From assembly GCA_003254885.1 (NCBI GenBank), contig QANT01007330.1, positions 1-64,000 on the forward strand: DNA of 64,000 nt, in the 5' to 3' direction. Source of the DNA: Purshia tridentata (Eukaryota > Streptophyta > Magnoliopsida > Rosales > Rosaceae). The position numbers and the translations under genes were made by a program. The stretch's first letter is position 1. The number at the start of each line of letters is the position of its first letter. A model generated the notes under the pieces. It saw nothing but the letters and a program-made list of their open reading frames with translations. It had not been told where the DNA came from and did no database searches. This document shows, piece by piece, positions 27,592 through 41,194 of the stretch.

Positions 27592-30500
27592 CTAGTCTAT
27601 ATACCCTTCATTTTTCAAGTACCAAAGCGCCCCTTCTGCTGCATGCTCTGCTGCTGCTTTCTTTTTTGTATCAGGTGATCCGAAACACTCCAAGTCCATA
27701 TCTGGAGCTTCTTCTATCTTTAATACAACCTTGAAAGTGAATCTGCAAAGGATTTGAATTGAGCATAATATAAGAAATCAGTACAGGAGTCTAAACTCAA
27801 AGTTTACACTTAGAGAACCAGTTCAACCACTATAACTTTGCTGTACAAATAGTCTCTGCCCTTTCCTGCTTGCACTCTAGTAATGCACGTGGATACATCA
27901 TGCCAAACAAAAATGGTGACAATACTTTAGACCTGGTCTACAGTGTTGAAACAGCATTAACTGGCAAGAAACACTGTTTGGTACTAAAATTGTTCAAAGC
28001 TAACAAGATCGGCAGCTGGGGGGCGGAGGACTAACTCAATGTAGAGTGATTTGAATAAGGTACTTACTTTCATACCTTCGAAAGAACTTATTTCAACAAT
28101 ATTCAATAATGGGTAGAAATTTCCAGTTTCAGGCATCAATTCCAATTTACCACATCAAATAAGATTTCATGTATATGCTGATGAGAACGTTTTTATTTAT
28201 TAAGTTAGGAGTCAGCATCACAATCCTTTTGACCATTATTATAGCCCTTTTGTGTCTCGAAGAAGTCAATCATTTAGTGTAGATAATCCATCAGTAAGGA
28301 TACTATATTTCTACAGCAAATGGAAATTATTTTACTTTTATTATTTTTCTCTGCTGGCTGTAACCATACAAAAAATAGGTTGGACAAACCACTCTGAACC
28401 CTAGGTATTCAGTCTTCAAATAAGCGCTTGATTCCTCCAACAAATTATTCTTCTAACAAACACCTTAGTATTATTACTACATACGATGTACTTACGATTT
28501 TAAGTGACTTGGTCCTTCCTCCTTGCAGCATTCAAATGAAGGGGGATCCCAATAGTTAGCAGCACAGATTTCATACAAACGAGATCTTGCTGTTTCTTTG
28601 TGTGACCCACCTGGCAGATTTTCAGAGAGTAAGCAATTGTGAAAAATCACCATACTTCATTCCTTGCAAGTACAAGAAACCTTACAGTACCTTGGGTTTG
28701 TGAGGTAGCATCACAGCTATGATTTTCACTGGTCTCATTGGGGTGCAACTTAGAGTTAAAATTGCTGCCAGAAGGTTCTTGTACACTTAATTTATCAAAT
28801 CCAATAACATCAAGAGGTACAACATCTATTGGTGTTTCATCATATCCAATAAGTTTGGCTTCCATTTTGCGGCTTGACTTTAAGACTTCCTCCAAAGATT
28901 TGGACTTGGGTATATTGCCTTGAGCCTGCGATTCCAATAAATGATCCCCAAAAACAGAAGTTAATTAATTTCAAAGAGGTTGAACAGTAGCATATAGAAC
29001 ATAAAGCATATGATTTTACCTTCAACTTTGCAAAAACTAATTGTGCAGAAGCTCTAATAGCATCATGTTTGTTCAGGCTGGTCGAGGAAGCAGTTGCAAA
29101 AAAATTATTCCCATTTACTGTTGCCTCAACTGAATATGTTCTACCCTTCTTTGATGGTACAAAATTAAGATCCCATGTATGAGCTTGGCAAAGTTCTCGT
29201 AGTTCCCTAATAGGATTAAGCTGCAAGCTGGAAAAGCTCATGATTGGTTTCAGAAAGGATAGCATGATCTTCCAAACTTGGTTCAAATTGAACCCTGTAT
29301 CCAGAAGAATTGCACCCAGACAGGACTCCACCACGTCACCCAGAGCCTGAAACAATAATTTTAATCATATAAGACTCTGATGAAGAAGCATTAAAAAAGC
29401 CAGAAGTTATACTTCTACAGGAAGGCGTGCTTCAAAAAACCCAGAGGTTTGCTTCTACCCACCACTTGGAACAAAAGAATTTAAACACCTTTATTTGCAA
29501 AGTTTCCTTTCTGTTAACCATACCATATGAAAGAGGCTGACATTGAAACAAAAAACTTAGTATTTTTACCCTATGGCCAAAATTTAAACACCTTATTTGC
29601 AAAGTTTCTGTTCGTGTAAATGTGTAATCCTAAGCGTCTCAGGGAATAAAACTTGTATTCTCTTTTAAACTGACCGCAGCTGCGAGATTAATATATTAGG
29701 GATCGACCATATTATTTAACCAATGACAACTAAAACTTTTCCAAGAACAGATGAAGTTCCCTACGTGATAAAAAAAAAAGATTTACTAACCAGGTCTTAT
29801 CAGTAAGCCAATAACAAAAAGTAACATAGAAGTCTAAATGCACACCTTTGGACATTTGGGACCATCAAGCAGACCCCTTTCTGATGCAGGTGTTTCAATG
29901 AAGTCCACATAAATTTTTATAGCCTCTTCAAGGCTATCAGAATCACAGAGTAGAAATTTGTGGAAGGCTCGATCTACTGCAACATTAGCAAAGGCTTTAT
30001 TATTCACAGACACTGATCTTAAATCTGTCAATTGGCCCGGCTTTAACTTTGGATATACAGAATACAGGTATGAGGTAATCAGGTAGTCCAAGACAGCATC
30101 TCCAAGAAACTCCAATCTCTGGTCAAAACCATCAAGGCAAAGCAAATTGAAGCAGCATAATACAAAATGTACCAATGGCAGGCTAGTATGCCAAGGTTAT
30201 TAAGCAGATAAGAAAAGATTTTTGTGCAACACTTGAAGTGAAAAATGAATATAAAGGGCATACCTGATAGCAGCCTCCTCCATGCTTGTTGTAAGACGGA
30301 TGTACAAATGCCTGTAACAGCAGACCTCTGTGGAGAAACTGATACCCTAATGAACTTTCAAGGGCAGCAATGTCAATGTGAGCAGCAAGTGGGATGTATC
30401 TAGTGCTTTCTAAGCATACTTTAGTAACTTGTGATGATTCAATGTCCACTTGTATGCCAATCCATTTAAGAAATGCAGTTGCAGCTTTAAAGCCACTGTC

Positions 30501-33500
30501 AACTATGAATGCTCCAACAAGGGCTTCAACAACATCAGAAATTGTTTTCTTAAATAACCAATGGTGACCCTTACTACATCTGACTTCACTAGAATCTGCA
30601 TGATTTACTACACTGCATAAATCTTGAGAGTGAATAGCTCCTTTTGTCTCATGGTCACAAATGTTTGAGCAAGGACGACCTAAAGCAAAGAACTGAGAGG
30701 GTTCAAATGACTGGTCCCGTATGTATACCTGAAAAACGAGCCCAATATTTAAAAAAATACATATTTCTTGAATTAAATTTGTTTTATAAAAAATTAAAAA
30801 TCACGTAAATGAAAAAGGTGCTTATTATACTGAATACTTCTTAATGTGACAGTGCAGAACATGTGGGAGGTGCCTGGACCAGCTAGAGAAGACAACATTA
30901 TTGCAGAAATGAAGCACTTCCATGTCAAACCCACTTATTTGTGTAGATGACTGTTTCCTTCATAGAAGAGTATTAAAAATGAATCACATGTTTGTTTTTT
31001 CAGTTTTCTGGAGGTAGCCCGTTTGTCACCTATTATCCATGTGGGAGCGAGGCCCTTTGTAAGACATGAGGATTAGTATCACTAAATAGATTTTAATTGT
31101 AGTAATTAGTTCCAGACCCCATAGAGAAACATTCAAAGTTCTAGAATTGATTTTTTTTTTGGCCACACTAGAATTGATTAAGCTAATAATTTTAAGAAAA
31201 TCCAAAGTAATATATCAAGTATAGGTAGAAGTAAAACAAACCAAAAAAACAAAACTAACATACTAAAACAATGATAGATAAATGAAAATTTAGAAAATAA
31301 GAATCATTTCCAAAACAAATAAAATCATACCTGTAAGTTGCTTCTAATCGCTAGCTTGAATAAATTGGAATTGTTTACCACATTAGAACGTTTCCTTGTT
31401 AGTTCACCTTCATGAAGGGAATCATGCAAAAGAAAAAAGTGTCGTCCAACTGCAAATTTGAGGAAAGCATCACCAAGTATTTCAAGCCTTTCAAGGGAAA
31501 ACCTCTCCTGGCACTTCTCAGTTGTGAGTGCTTCTAAAACCTTGCATGAAGATTCAAAGTCACAGGATTTAGATTCATGTATAGACCAAGTCATTTGAAG
31601 ATTTGGGTAGATCAACGACCAATTTAGATTAATAACTTTTTTATCAAAGCCAATACTCAAAACAATATCATGGAGAAAGGTCCTACTCTCTGGGCAGTAA
31701 CCTCAGCTCCCTCCGGAAATGAAGTAGATAATACATGCTTCAGTTCGATGGCAACAAGCAAGTTTTCCAGACGGTGCATGATTGATGGTAACAGAGATAT
31801 TGAACTCCCAATATCTTTTGAAAAGCCTATTACCTTCAACTCGCAAAGCTCAGGAGGCAAGTCAGTAAGATACTCATTTAGTTGATGTGGTCCTGTTGTG
31901 ATAGCAAAAAAAAGCTCATATATTAATGACTTTAAGTGGCAAGTGTACACACACACACACACACACATAGATGCAAGAAACATGCAGAAGATTGAAATTC
32001 TCATGAAGAAGGAAAAGAAAAGTAATAAAAGTATCAATCTAAGCAGGAATGAACGTACTTGAGCCTGTTGAAGATTATGCATCATGGACAAATTTCTTGT
32101 TAGCACTTAAATTTTTCATTCACAAAGAATATATTCAGTTCACACAAAGACCATATTTCTTCACCAGAAACCAAGTAACATACTTCCTTAAATATCTTGT
32201 TTACATTACTATTTTTCTTTTTTGGTACTGTTTCTTGCTTATTTTGATGGTAAAAAAAAGCAGAGAACAGAGGAAAAAGATTACAAAACACAACTTTACT
32301 GAATCATTAAGATAGCATGTATAAGCATGATAATATGCGTGCATGTACTGATGTGAGTGTGTATGTGTAGTCTGACAAACTGAAGCAATGTACAGCATGA
32401 AATTTTAATCCGGTCCTAAATAACATATTTCTGGAACCAAAAGTACAAAATACCACCCACCCCCCCACCCCACCCTGCGACAAAAAGAGAAAAGAGAACT
32501 GTGGCAGGAAAACAAAATCCAAAAGAAAGAAGTTACCCAAATCTTCTGGCCTTCGGTTGTGTAGCAAGTTGTGCAATAAGAAAAGTGGTTTTCCGCGCAG
32601 AAGCTGTTGCTCAGGGTATTTAAGATGAATGCCAAACCTGCTCCCAAAATTTAAGCAAAAGCCCCATAATAAATAAATTATAAAATCTATGAAAATAAAG
32701 TGCATTAAGAAAGATGCCAAACGTCTATATCCACTTTAAGTATAAATTCTTTCACATATAAAAAATTCTTGCCAGTAAGCAGAAAAATGAAATATAATAT
32801 AACCTGCTCCCAAAATTTAAGCAAAAGCCCCATAATAAATAAATTATAAAATCTATGAAAATAAAGTGCATTAAGAAAGATGCCAAACGTCTATATCCAC
32901 TTTGAGTATAAATTCTTTCACATATAAAAAATTCTTGCAGTAAGCAGAAAAATGTAATATAATAAACATGTGGCTCAAAGAAGATATAATGATATTAACG
33001 GACTAAAAGTTATTAAGGAGACAGGAAGTCAGTTACATACTTTTTACTTAAATGATCCACATAGCTTAAAGTGCCTGAGCCTTTATGTGGGCTGTAGGCA
33101 TTTCTTTCACAAACAACATTAGTGATGAAGTAAAATGTATTCTTATATGGGGCATAAACTAAACTATTCTCAACATCACTTATGCTTCTGCAACCTGATG
33201 CAAGTCGAATGTTGAAAGAAAGAAAAGTCCCATCCATAGCATCTCCCGGAGCCCTGAAAACTGGGGATGATAAACATTTTCTGATAGTCTTCCAATCTAT
33301 GCTTTCTATCTTTTCATATTTGCCCAAAGTTACTGGAAGCAGAAGGTAGAAGGTTAATGAGCTCAATCTGCTAGAGTCATTCTTTCCCAATGGAACAAAT
33401 TCAGAAACAAATTCTGTTCGGTCAAGGATGAGCTTCAAGAACATTTCTTGAAATTTTTGTGCCAGCATGATCTGCAAACAGCAATTATGAAAGTTGAGAT

Positions 33501-36500
33501 GGACTAAAGAAAAATTAATATTATTTTGAAAGTTACTATCTACCTCATCTTTGCTAAACTCTGCAAATCCTGATGGGACCAACTTTGTCATCACAGATCT
33601 ACGATGAGCGAGATGAAGATCAAGTTCCATTGTTTCAGCCTCTACTGGGAGAGGTGCCTTGACAAATAGACCAAAGCTTCTATAGGTCCTGTCATTAGGA
33701 TCAGGAATAAATTTTATATAGTAAGAGCTGAGGGAAACAATACCCTCCAAGTTAGTCCATGGCTCTTTTAGTGCAGCAGGAACTAGCATCTCATGTAGTT
33801 CTCCTCGTGAATCCTCATCTGGCACAAATAGAATCAAAGATAATTAATAATGGGAATAAGAGAACCCAAGTTTGAATAGCAACTTGTCATTGTTCAACCT
33901 TCGATGCTTTCAGAATCAGAAGAGTCTAGCACTAGCTCCTCTACATTTGTGTTGTCTTGCTGTGGCAAGAGGTAGTCATTTAAGGCACCCAATATATGCA
34001 ATTCTTCGATGGCTTTTAGACAAGCATCTTTTTTAGCATCTTCCATCGAAGATTGTGGTGAACTGACAATTTGATGAATTGGTGCATTGGAAGGGAACAT
34101 TATATGACAAATAGTTCCCCCTGAATCATCAAGAAAATTGAATTTTGGACTGGGATGAAAGTACCTGCAATAAAAGATACATCTCATCTCAACATAAAAA
34201 TTACACAATTTTTTACACAGCTTTTCAAGTGAATAAAGTCATATCCTTTAAATAAAATGCACAAAAGCAAATAAGAAGGCACCAATTCGGCACAGGAGCA
34301 TACTCATCATGTGGAAGCTTTGAACAATACTGGTGTAATAATGAGATGCTATATCCAGAACTGATAGAAGCACCAGATGAATCAACTTTATACACCCTAT
34401 CCTCTGAACCATCAAATGTCTCATTGGATGTTCTGAAAGCAATTTCCATGTTCATTCGATCTTCATCAGTTTTGAAGTTATGTATTAACTCTCTCTCTTT
34501 TGAGTTGCCACTGCAAAATAAAAAATAACAGTTCCTTTCACTTAGAAAAAGAAAAGGAAGCAAAAGAACGGGCAAACAAAAATGATGTGCTTTAGAAAAG
34601 CACCTGTTTACTAAAAATGCATATTCAGACTTAGGCATCCGTGCACGACCTCGTGATTGTATAAAGCTAGAAACAGTTTCTGGAAGATCAAATCGTATCA
34701 CAAGGCAGCAAGTCTGAATATCTAGTCCTTCTTCACCTACTTTAGTTGCAACCAATAGATTCAGCTGCCAAATCAACAAACCAAAGGAATTAGTATCCAG
34801 CCTCAGTCTGCAGAGGATCGTATTATGTTTATGCATATATGTCATCATTATCACACAATGAAGAAGATTCTTGGGACTCTATCCCAATACCATTTATACC
34901 AAGTACATAGACAAAAGCACATGCGAGTGAGGTGCTATGCTATTCTATGTTGGAAGCGTATGTCCTCCATGGTGCCTCTCCCATAACAAAACCAAATTGG
35001 GCAGCATAAGACACAATGTAATAACTTAACTAAACTCAACTAAACCTTAATACAAACCAAAAATGGCTGCATACATGTATGCTTAGTTATCTTTATTATA
35101 AGCGCAGCTTATCTCACTTGTGAAAATAATGAATCCTTGCACCTAGATGAAGATCACATTAGAGTATGATAACAAAAGAAAAACAAAATTATTGCTTCTC
35201 CTTTGAAAAATTTTCAGCTTATATAACTTTCTTAGTAGTAATTCCTTATCCTTTCTGGGTTCTGGCCCATTTTATTGGATATCAAGCTGACAGAAGAAAG
35301 ATGAAAAAGATTAATCATTACCTTTCCAGACCGGAACTTATCAAGAATGATGTTCATCTTCTTCCTTGACATACTCTTCAGTCCAGAGTGGACTCCTACC
35401 AGAAAATCGCACTTCCAAGAAACTAGAAATTTAAGGTTTTGTAGTATGTATGACAAGGAACTTGCAGTAACAATCCTATTTACAAAAATTATGCATTTCA
35501 TTTTTTCCTGCAACCTGAAAATGAAAAATAAATAAATCCTTTTAAGAATAACCACTATACATATATGTTCACATGAAGACCAGAGTATTATAAGAATAAA
35601 ATTAAATGTCTAAGTGAACATTAAACCAGTGACAAATAGGATGAAATGTAGGGTCAAATGAAGAGTGATGACTGTCTTCAGACTTTCCACAATGCCCATG
35701 CTTAAGTTTTTGTGTTTTCAAAAATTTGGTATCAACAGATGGTTAAGACAACATAATGATCATAGAAGACAGAAATGAACCCATAAATACCAACCTGAAA
35801 GATGAAAGAATTTCAACTAGGCATAAGAGCTTTCTTGAGAAAGATGGCTCGTTTACACAAGATAGATCAGAAGCAATAGCATCTATAGGAACAGAGAACA
35901 AAATTTGATCATTAGTACTAGAAATGATGTTGCTTCACAAAGCAAACTTTTTTTCACCAATGATTATAGATCAAAATACTAAAATTCTGTAAAGTGAAAG
36001 TAGTGATCCACAGATAATTAGAACCACATAGCATGGTTGGATACCTTTCACACAGTCAGTAGCAAGGATGTCATCAACCTGCGCCAGATATCTAACACAC
36101 AGAGTATCATCACCATTATTTCCTTCCGCCTCTATTAACTCATTCCGCTCAAAGTGATCGCCATTCAAAAGAACATGACTAGCCTTCAAAAAGCAAACAA
36201 AACAAAAGTAAAGAAAAAAAAAGTAACTTAAAAAAGAAAGAAAAATCAATGAAAGAACTAACAGCAACTATAGCTAAAACAGTAAAAATCAGATTGAATG
36301 AAGAAACTCTCTCTCTCTTATGAATAAAACTGACTACTTATCAAGGGGATAAATAAGATAACAAACAATTAGAGAAACCAATAAACGTGATTACAGTTAA
36401 AGTTGCTTACTTTCAATGCTCCCCAAAGGCCAAGATTTTCCAAATGATATATTATACTCTCATGCATTCTGTTTAATAGTCTCTTTGTACTCCTTAAACT

Positions 36501-38396
36501 TTTGAGGTCACCCTTCTGCCTACTAAGTTCTGCTATACACTGTCAATGATATAGCAAGAATCAGAATAATTACAAAAGATTTTTGAACAAGTAAAAGCCT
36601 GTCTAGAACCAAAATAAATGTCAAAACAATATACCTGGCGTTTCATCTGCTCAAGTTTACTTGAATAAGTCATATAGGGGCTGGATGTGCCACTTATAAC
36701 AGGACCATAATAGTACACTTTGACAACAGGAGATGAGACAAAATAATCCAATTCTTCCTTGTCTTCAACTGAATAAACCTACAAAATAAGGGCAAAATTA
36801 TAAATGAGACATGGAAACTACGAGCACTTAGATCAGTACAACAACATGAGTGCATGTCCAGCCCCTGAAGAAAGCCAACCCAATGAGATTTTGGCTCCAA
36901 ACTAACAAGCCAATCCTAAGGCATGGATTTTCTTAAAATGCCAATCACTCATTTATGTTATCCAACACACTCAATTACGAAATCATTAGAATACGGTTCT
37001 AACGAATTATAACACAAAATTAATGCCAAAAGGATTCACAAACCACATTTTTGGATATTTTAGACCCAAAATAACACTTTATCTTAACCCCAGAACTACT
37101 AGCTTAATATACATTGTAGGCCTACTCTATAATAACTTAAATTTCTGAGGTACAATAATAATCTAAGATGGTATCAGAGCTTCAGTACTAGAGGTCTTGG
37201 ATTCAAAAACCTGTCATTCCGATCCCCAATTTTTTGTTAACATCCTGTGTGCAAGATGAGGCTACACATATAATTTTTGGTCCGCTTCTTTACATGTGAG
37301 GATATGTGTTAGTTCGAATATAGATTGTTGGCTCATTTCTTATAGTTTAAGTTTTCGGAGTGCTAACGAGGACAAACACAAGAGGTCGGGAAGATAATTT
37401 TTTACTTTAACAAGCAGAAACATAATTAAACAAAGTTTAATATACTAGAAAAAACTGTAAGTTATAATTTAGCTAATTAAAGGAAGATCCAAATCCTAAA
37501 TTCAATCTCCTATATTCTCTCACGTAGCATATTACCTTATACAAATATGAAAATAGCATACTCCTTACAAAATCCATATACATGGTGTACATGTAGAAAA
37601 ATGAATATTATCTTACAATATATTATTGTAAGCTTATTATACAATACATACATATATGTGATAATATTTATGCATAATGTGGATGGAGGTAATTGGGAAA
37701 GCCGTGGATATCTGTAATATTTATGCATAATGAGGAACGATATAATTATGCATCTATGAGGTCAGCTACATCCTTCCTCTAGTTCTACATGTTAATTTAC
37801 AGTTCAGAAAGGCTTGGCTATATTCGAAATTTTACTGTCGGGCACCATCACTAAAAGCTATCAAGCTTATCATTGTTAACAAACTACAGTCCAAATCCTG
37901 AATAGAAAGCCTTTTTATGGCAAGGATCATGTGGAAGACCTTGTAAATATGGAAAACTAGATGAGTATTCATGAGGCCCAATCTTTAGTGAAAGCTAGAA
38001 TGGATGATCGTTTACTCTCTAAAGAAATAAAAACAAGGATTTGTAGCACATATATATCTCAAATTTAAGATTTCCAGAACCCACCTTAGCATCAAGTAAA
38101 TTTTCAAGACTATTAATGCTTTTTGATAAATTGGCACCTGAAAGAGTAAAACATACATTTAAAACTAGGATATGAAAAAGAAGCAAGTCATTAACCTTCT
38201 AGGCATAACAGCAATGACTAGAAAGCAAGTAGTTAAACAAACAATATAAGAGATAACCATTAACCAGAAAGGTAGGGATCAAAGAAAAATGCCCTGGAAC
38301 AAGAAAATGAGTATTATAAAGTACCTTCTAACTACAGATATCTGGACGAAGCTTATATTAGATCTTTCAACAAACTTTACTTCATGTATGTGGGTC

Positions 38397-38433
<37 letters not shown>

Positions 38434-41194
38434 CTGTGTGCACACGTGTCTATATATATTGGAACCAACAGCAGCAAATGGGCCATAAAACAACAATAAA
38501 CCTCTTCTTCCCCACCCAACCATACTGATGGCTGAAACGGACAAACCCAAAAATATTATCAGCTGGGTAGCTTATAATCATCAACTTGCTGTGATGTTCA
38601 CCTTTAGATACAGCTTATCAAATTAAAATTTTAAATTATAAACTTATTAATTAAATTGACAGGAGGGATGCCCATATTTAGTCATCCAAGCAACTAAGTA
38701 CTACCATTTGTAAGGAGATGCTGTTAAGAGTTCAATCACATATAACAAGAAAAAAAAAGACATTTTCATTTGAAACTTATGAACCCTAAGTACTATAATA
38801 GAGAATAATGGAAATGTTCCAAATGGGTTTAATGATATCATGGACGCCAAACCACCTTTGAAGCTTCTACAAAACATCTGGTTTAAGAAAAAGATGCTTC
38901 GGTTCCACAAAATTTAGCATATCCATGATATGTAACCTCACCAAAACACTCATAGCAGGCACAAAAGCACGTTACCAAACTCTTTGCACAGGTATCTTCT
39001 AAATTGATATGATGACAAAACTGATCATATGCGGTTAAAGTTCATAATGTCGAACAAACATTACCTTTACCGACAACCGGAGATGCAGTCATTCCAAATA
39101 TACGTGGAAGTTTTGTGACATTTGTTTTGTAGAACAACTACAAACAAAGTTGTCAAGATAACTTGTGTTAACAAAACAAACTAAGTCTAAGAAAAAAGTA
39201 AAGTGAAATTTGTGTTGTGCGGGAACTGCACGTGTTTGAGAGCTCTTTACTTTCATAATTGCTGCATAGGGATGGTTGCTTTCGACTTGAGCATGATGAC
39301 ACTCATCAAAAATCAACAATGCAATTGACTCCATCTTAATGAAACAGTGAGACAAGTTGCGCATCAGTATTTCAGGGATCATAACAAGAACCTGCATAAA
39401 ACAATCAACACAAATGAACTTTTTCATTCTAAATGATGAAGAAAATCATAATTTTTTTTTCAAAAAGAAAATCAAATTATTTAAAGTAAAATTAACTTGG
39501 TGAACTTGATAGGATGGTGTCTCCTTCATATTAGTGTTCTCTCTGTTAATCTAGTAGCACTAAGCCACTAATGTCTCTCTTTGACAATATATACATGTGT
39601 TTGCGTGTGTGTTTGTGTGTGTGTTTTCACACATGCCACCTTAACTTTCTTAAAGGGTGAAGAATTCCACATAATAGAAAATATGTATGATTATAAATTT
39701 TCAGATCAATCAACTAACATAATTACCTCATGATGTTCGATCTCTTTTTCCCAATCTTGATGATTCTTAAATTGCTTAGAACCACCACAATATATCCCAA
39801 CCTTGAAATCAAGGGCATCTTCTATAACCCTCGCTTGCTACAACATTAAAAAAAAACCTAGATAAAAGCCATGTAGTGATGGAAATTGAATGGTAAATCA
39901 AAAGATCCATGCATAAGATATAAACTTTCTAATGTACGTAGAAGTCATGAATATAGAATGGAAAGAGTTCAAGCCCCTTTATTCGTAGGTAGAAGGAAAA
40001 TGACAACTTTTAGTTATATGGTGATGTCTAGCTCATTGTGTCCATGTTAATACACACCACGAAGCTTGTTACAGCTTTGAGCTAATAAAACAAGGAGGTA
40101 TCTTTCTTCTAACTAATTGATTGTGAAGAGAAACAGCTTCTCTGAAGGTAAAACTTTCAACCTTTCTTTTACTTCTTCTTGGTGAGGAAAAATAAAGCCC
40201 CATTATATTTGCATAGAGAATGATACCTTTTGTTTAGTAACTTGTTCACATGTATATTAAGCACTGAAACCCGGCAGTGCAACATTTGCCACAAGAGCCA
40301 AGGCCCAAGGGCATACCTTTGTATTGTTGGAACAAAATACTAAGCAATAAGTTAGAAGTTTCGTCTCAAAATTAAAGGTCAAGTTCCAGAAGATAAGAAA
40401 GCATTTCACCTGCTCAACCAGAGCCACTGTGGGTGCGAGAAACACACATACATTCTTCTGAGGTTTGCGTATCAAGTGGCCCAGCTCGTACATAAGCAAT
40501 ACAGCTATGTGAGTCTTCCCACAACCAGTCCCTAGATACACAATTATGTTCTCCTCCAAAGCTTTCTTGCATAGGTCTAACTGATACCTTTAAAATGAAC
40601 AAATAAAACACTAACAAAAAAATTTGGGAAAAAATAATAATAACAATAAACCCAGCAGACATTATCTTTATTTTCAAGAATCAATTTTCAAAATAAAACA
40701 TAAAACGCATCATTTCTTTCATGTCATTGGTAAAGAAACTACAACATCATACTCTAAATCAAAAAAATACAACACTAAACCAAAAAATTCCACATTTTTC
40801 AGAAACACGCTCGAAGTCTTATGGGAGCATCACTTTTCCGTAACTAAATCATTAAATAAGTAAAACCAAACATCTTGTTTTCGTGTATTTTCCTCCACAT
40901 TTCACATCAGCCAAACAGAGAACAAGCAACGTGAACACAACTAACTAAAACAAAACAAAAACAAAACAAGAAAGGAAAGGGCAAAGGAAAACCCAGATGA
41001 CAATGTAGTCCATAAACGAGTTGAACATACTTTCTGGCAACCTTCCTCGGATCTTTCTCAGACTTCGGAGCTCCAGAACCCGATTCTACCCGATCATCAT
41101 CAGCCCCGGAAGAGAGACCCTGATCAGACGGTGAAGCAGTACCACAGGCGTCCATGCCTCTGGCGGTGAGAGAATCGGCTTCGCGGTCGTGCAT
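27592..41194 (-). CDS. DCL4: Dicer-like 4 (DCL4), 25 exons
   Basis: RNase III enzyme that cuts long dsRNA into 21-nt siRNAs for tasiRNA, transgene silencing and antiviral RNAi. Twenty-five exons from 41194-41031 to 27742-27592 join without a break to 1611 residues (Arabidopsis DCL4 about 1702). Domains: DExH helicase with GTGCGKTH (residues about 74-81) and FDECHHAQ (about 180-187); helicase C with VGEEGLDIQ and QSRGRARMP; dimerisation domain; PAZ; RNase IIIa with [13 protein letters not shown] (about 1037-1049) and [10 protein letters not shown]; RNase IIIb with [12 protein letters not shown] (about 1246-1257) and [10 protein letters not shown]; two dsRBDs, the last ending [14 protein letters not shown]. 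Catalytic Glu and Asp residues of both RNase III domains are present. The N-terminus before [11 protein letters not shown] is only about 47 residues and shows no basic NLS. An in-frame TAG lies 9 nt before the ATG. Similarity is to DCL4 throughout, not DCL2. Confidence 0.97.
31945..31968. repeat. (CA)n microsatellite in a DCL4 intron
   Basis: About eleven CA units just inside the intron that follows DCL4 exon 17. A second, longer TG run (about 38399-38430) lies in intron 5, the intron before exon 6. Both are ordinary simple repeats, probably length-polymorphic. Confidence 0.85.
32635..32963. repeat. 166-bp tandem duplication across the intron 16/exon 17 acceptor of DCL4
   Basis: AACCTGCTCCCAAAATTTAA begins at 32635 and again at 32801. 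The two units stay nearly identical through GTGCATTAAGAAAGATGCCA to GCAGAAAAATG. On the coding strand the unit contains the 3' splice site of intron 16 (GGGAGCAG before GTTTGGCATT), so the acceptor region is now present twice, 166 nt apart. The exon proper is not duplicated. Few mismatches mean a recent event. Confidence 0.9.
37169..37380. mobile_element. Possible LTR-retrotransposon fossil fragment in DCL4 intron 6
   Basis: TGGTATCAGAGC at 37169-37180 is the initiator-Met tRNA primer-binding sequence used by many plant Copia-type and some other LTR elements. About 200 bp of sequence unlike its surroundings follow. No LTR pair, coding domain or target duplication was recognised, so at most this is an old broken fragment. 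The 12-mer alone could be chance. Confidence 0.25.
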
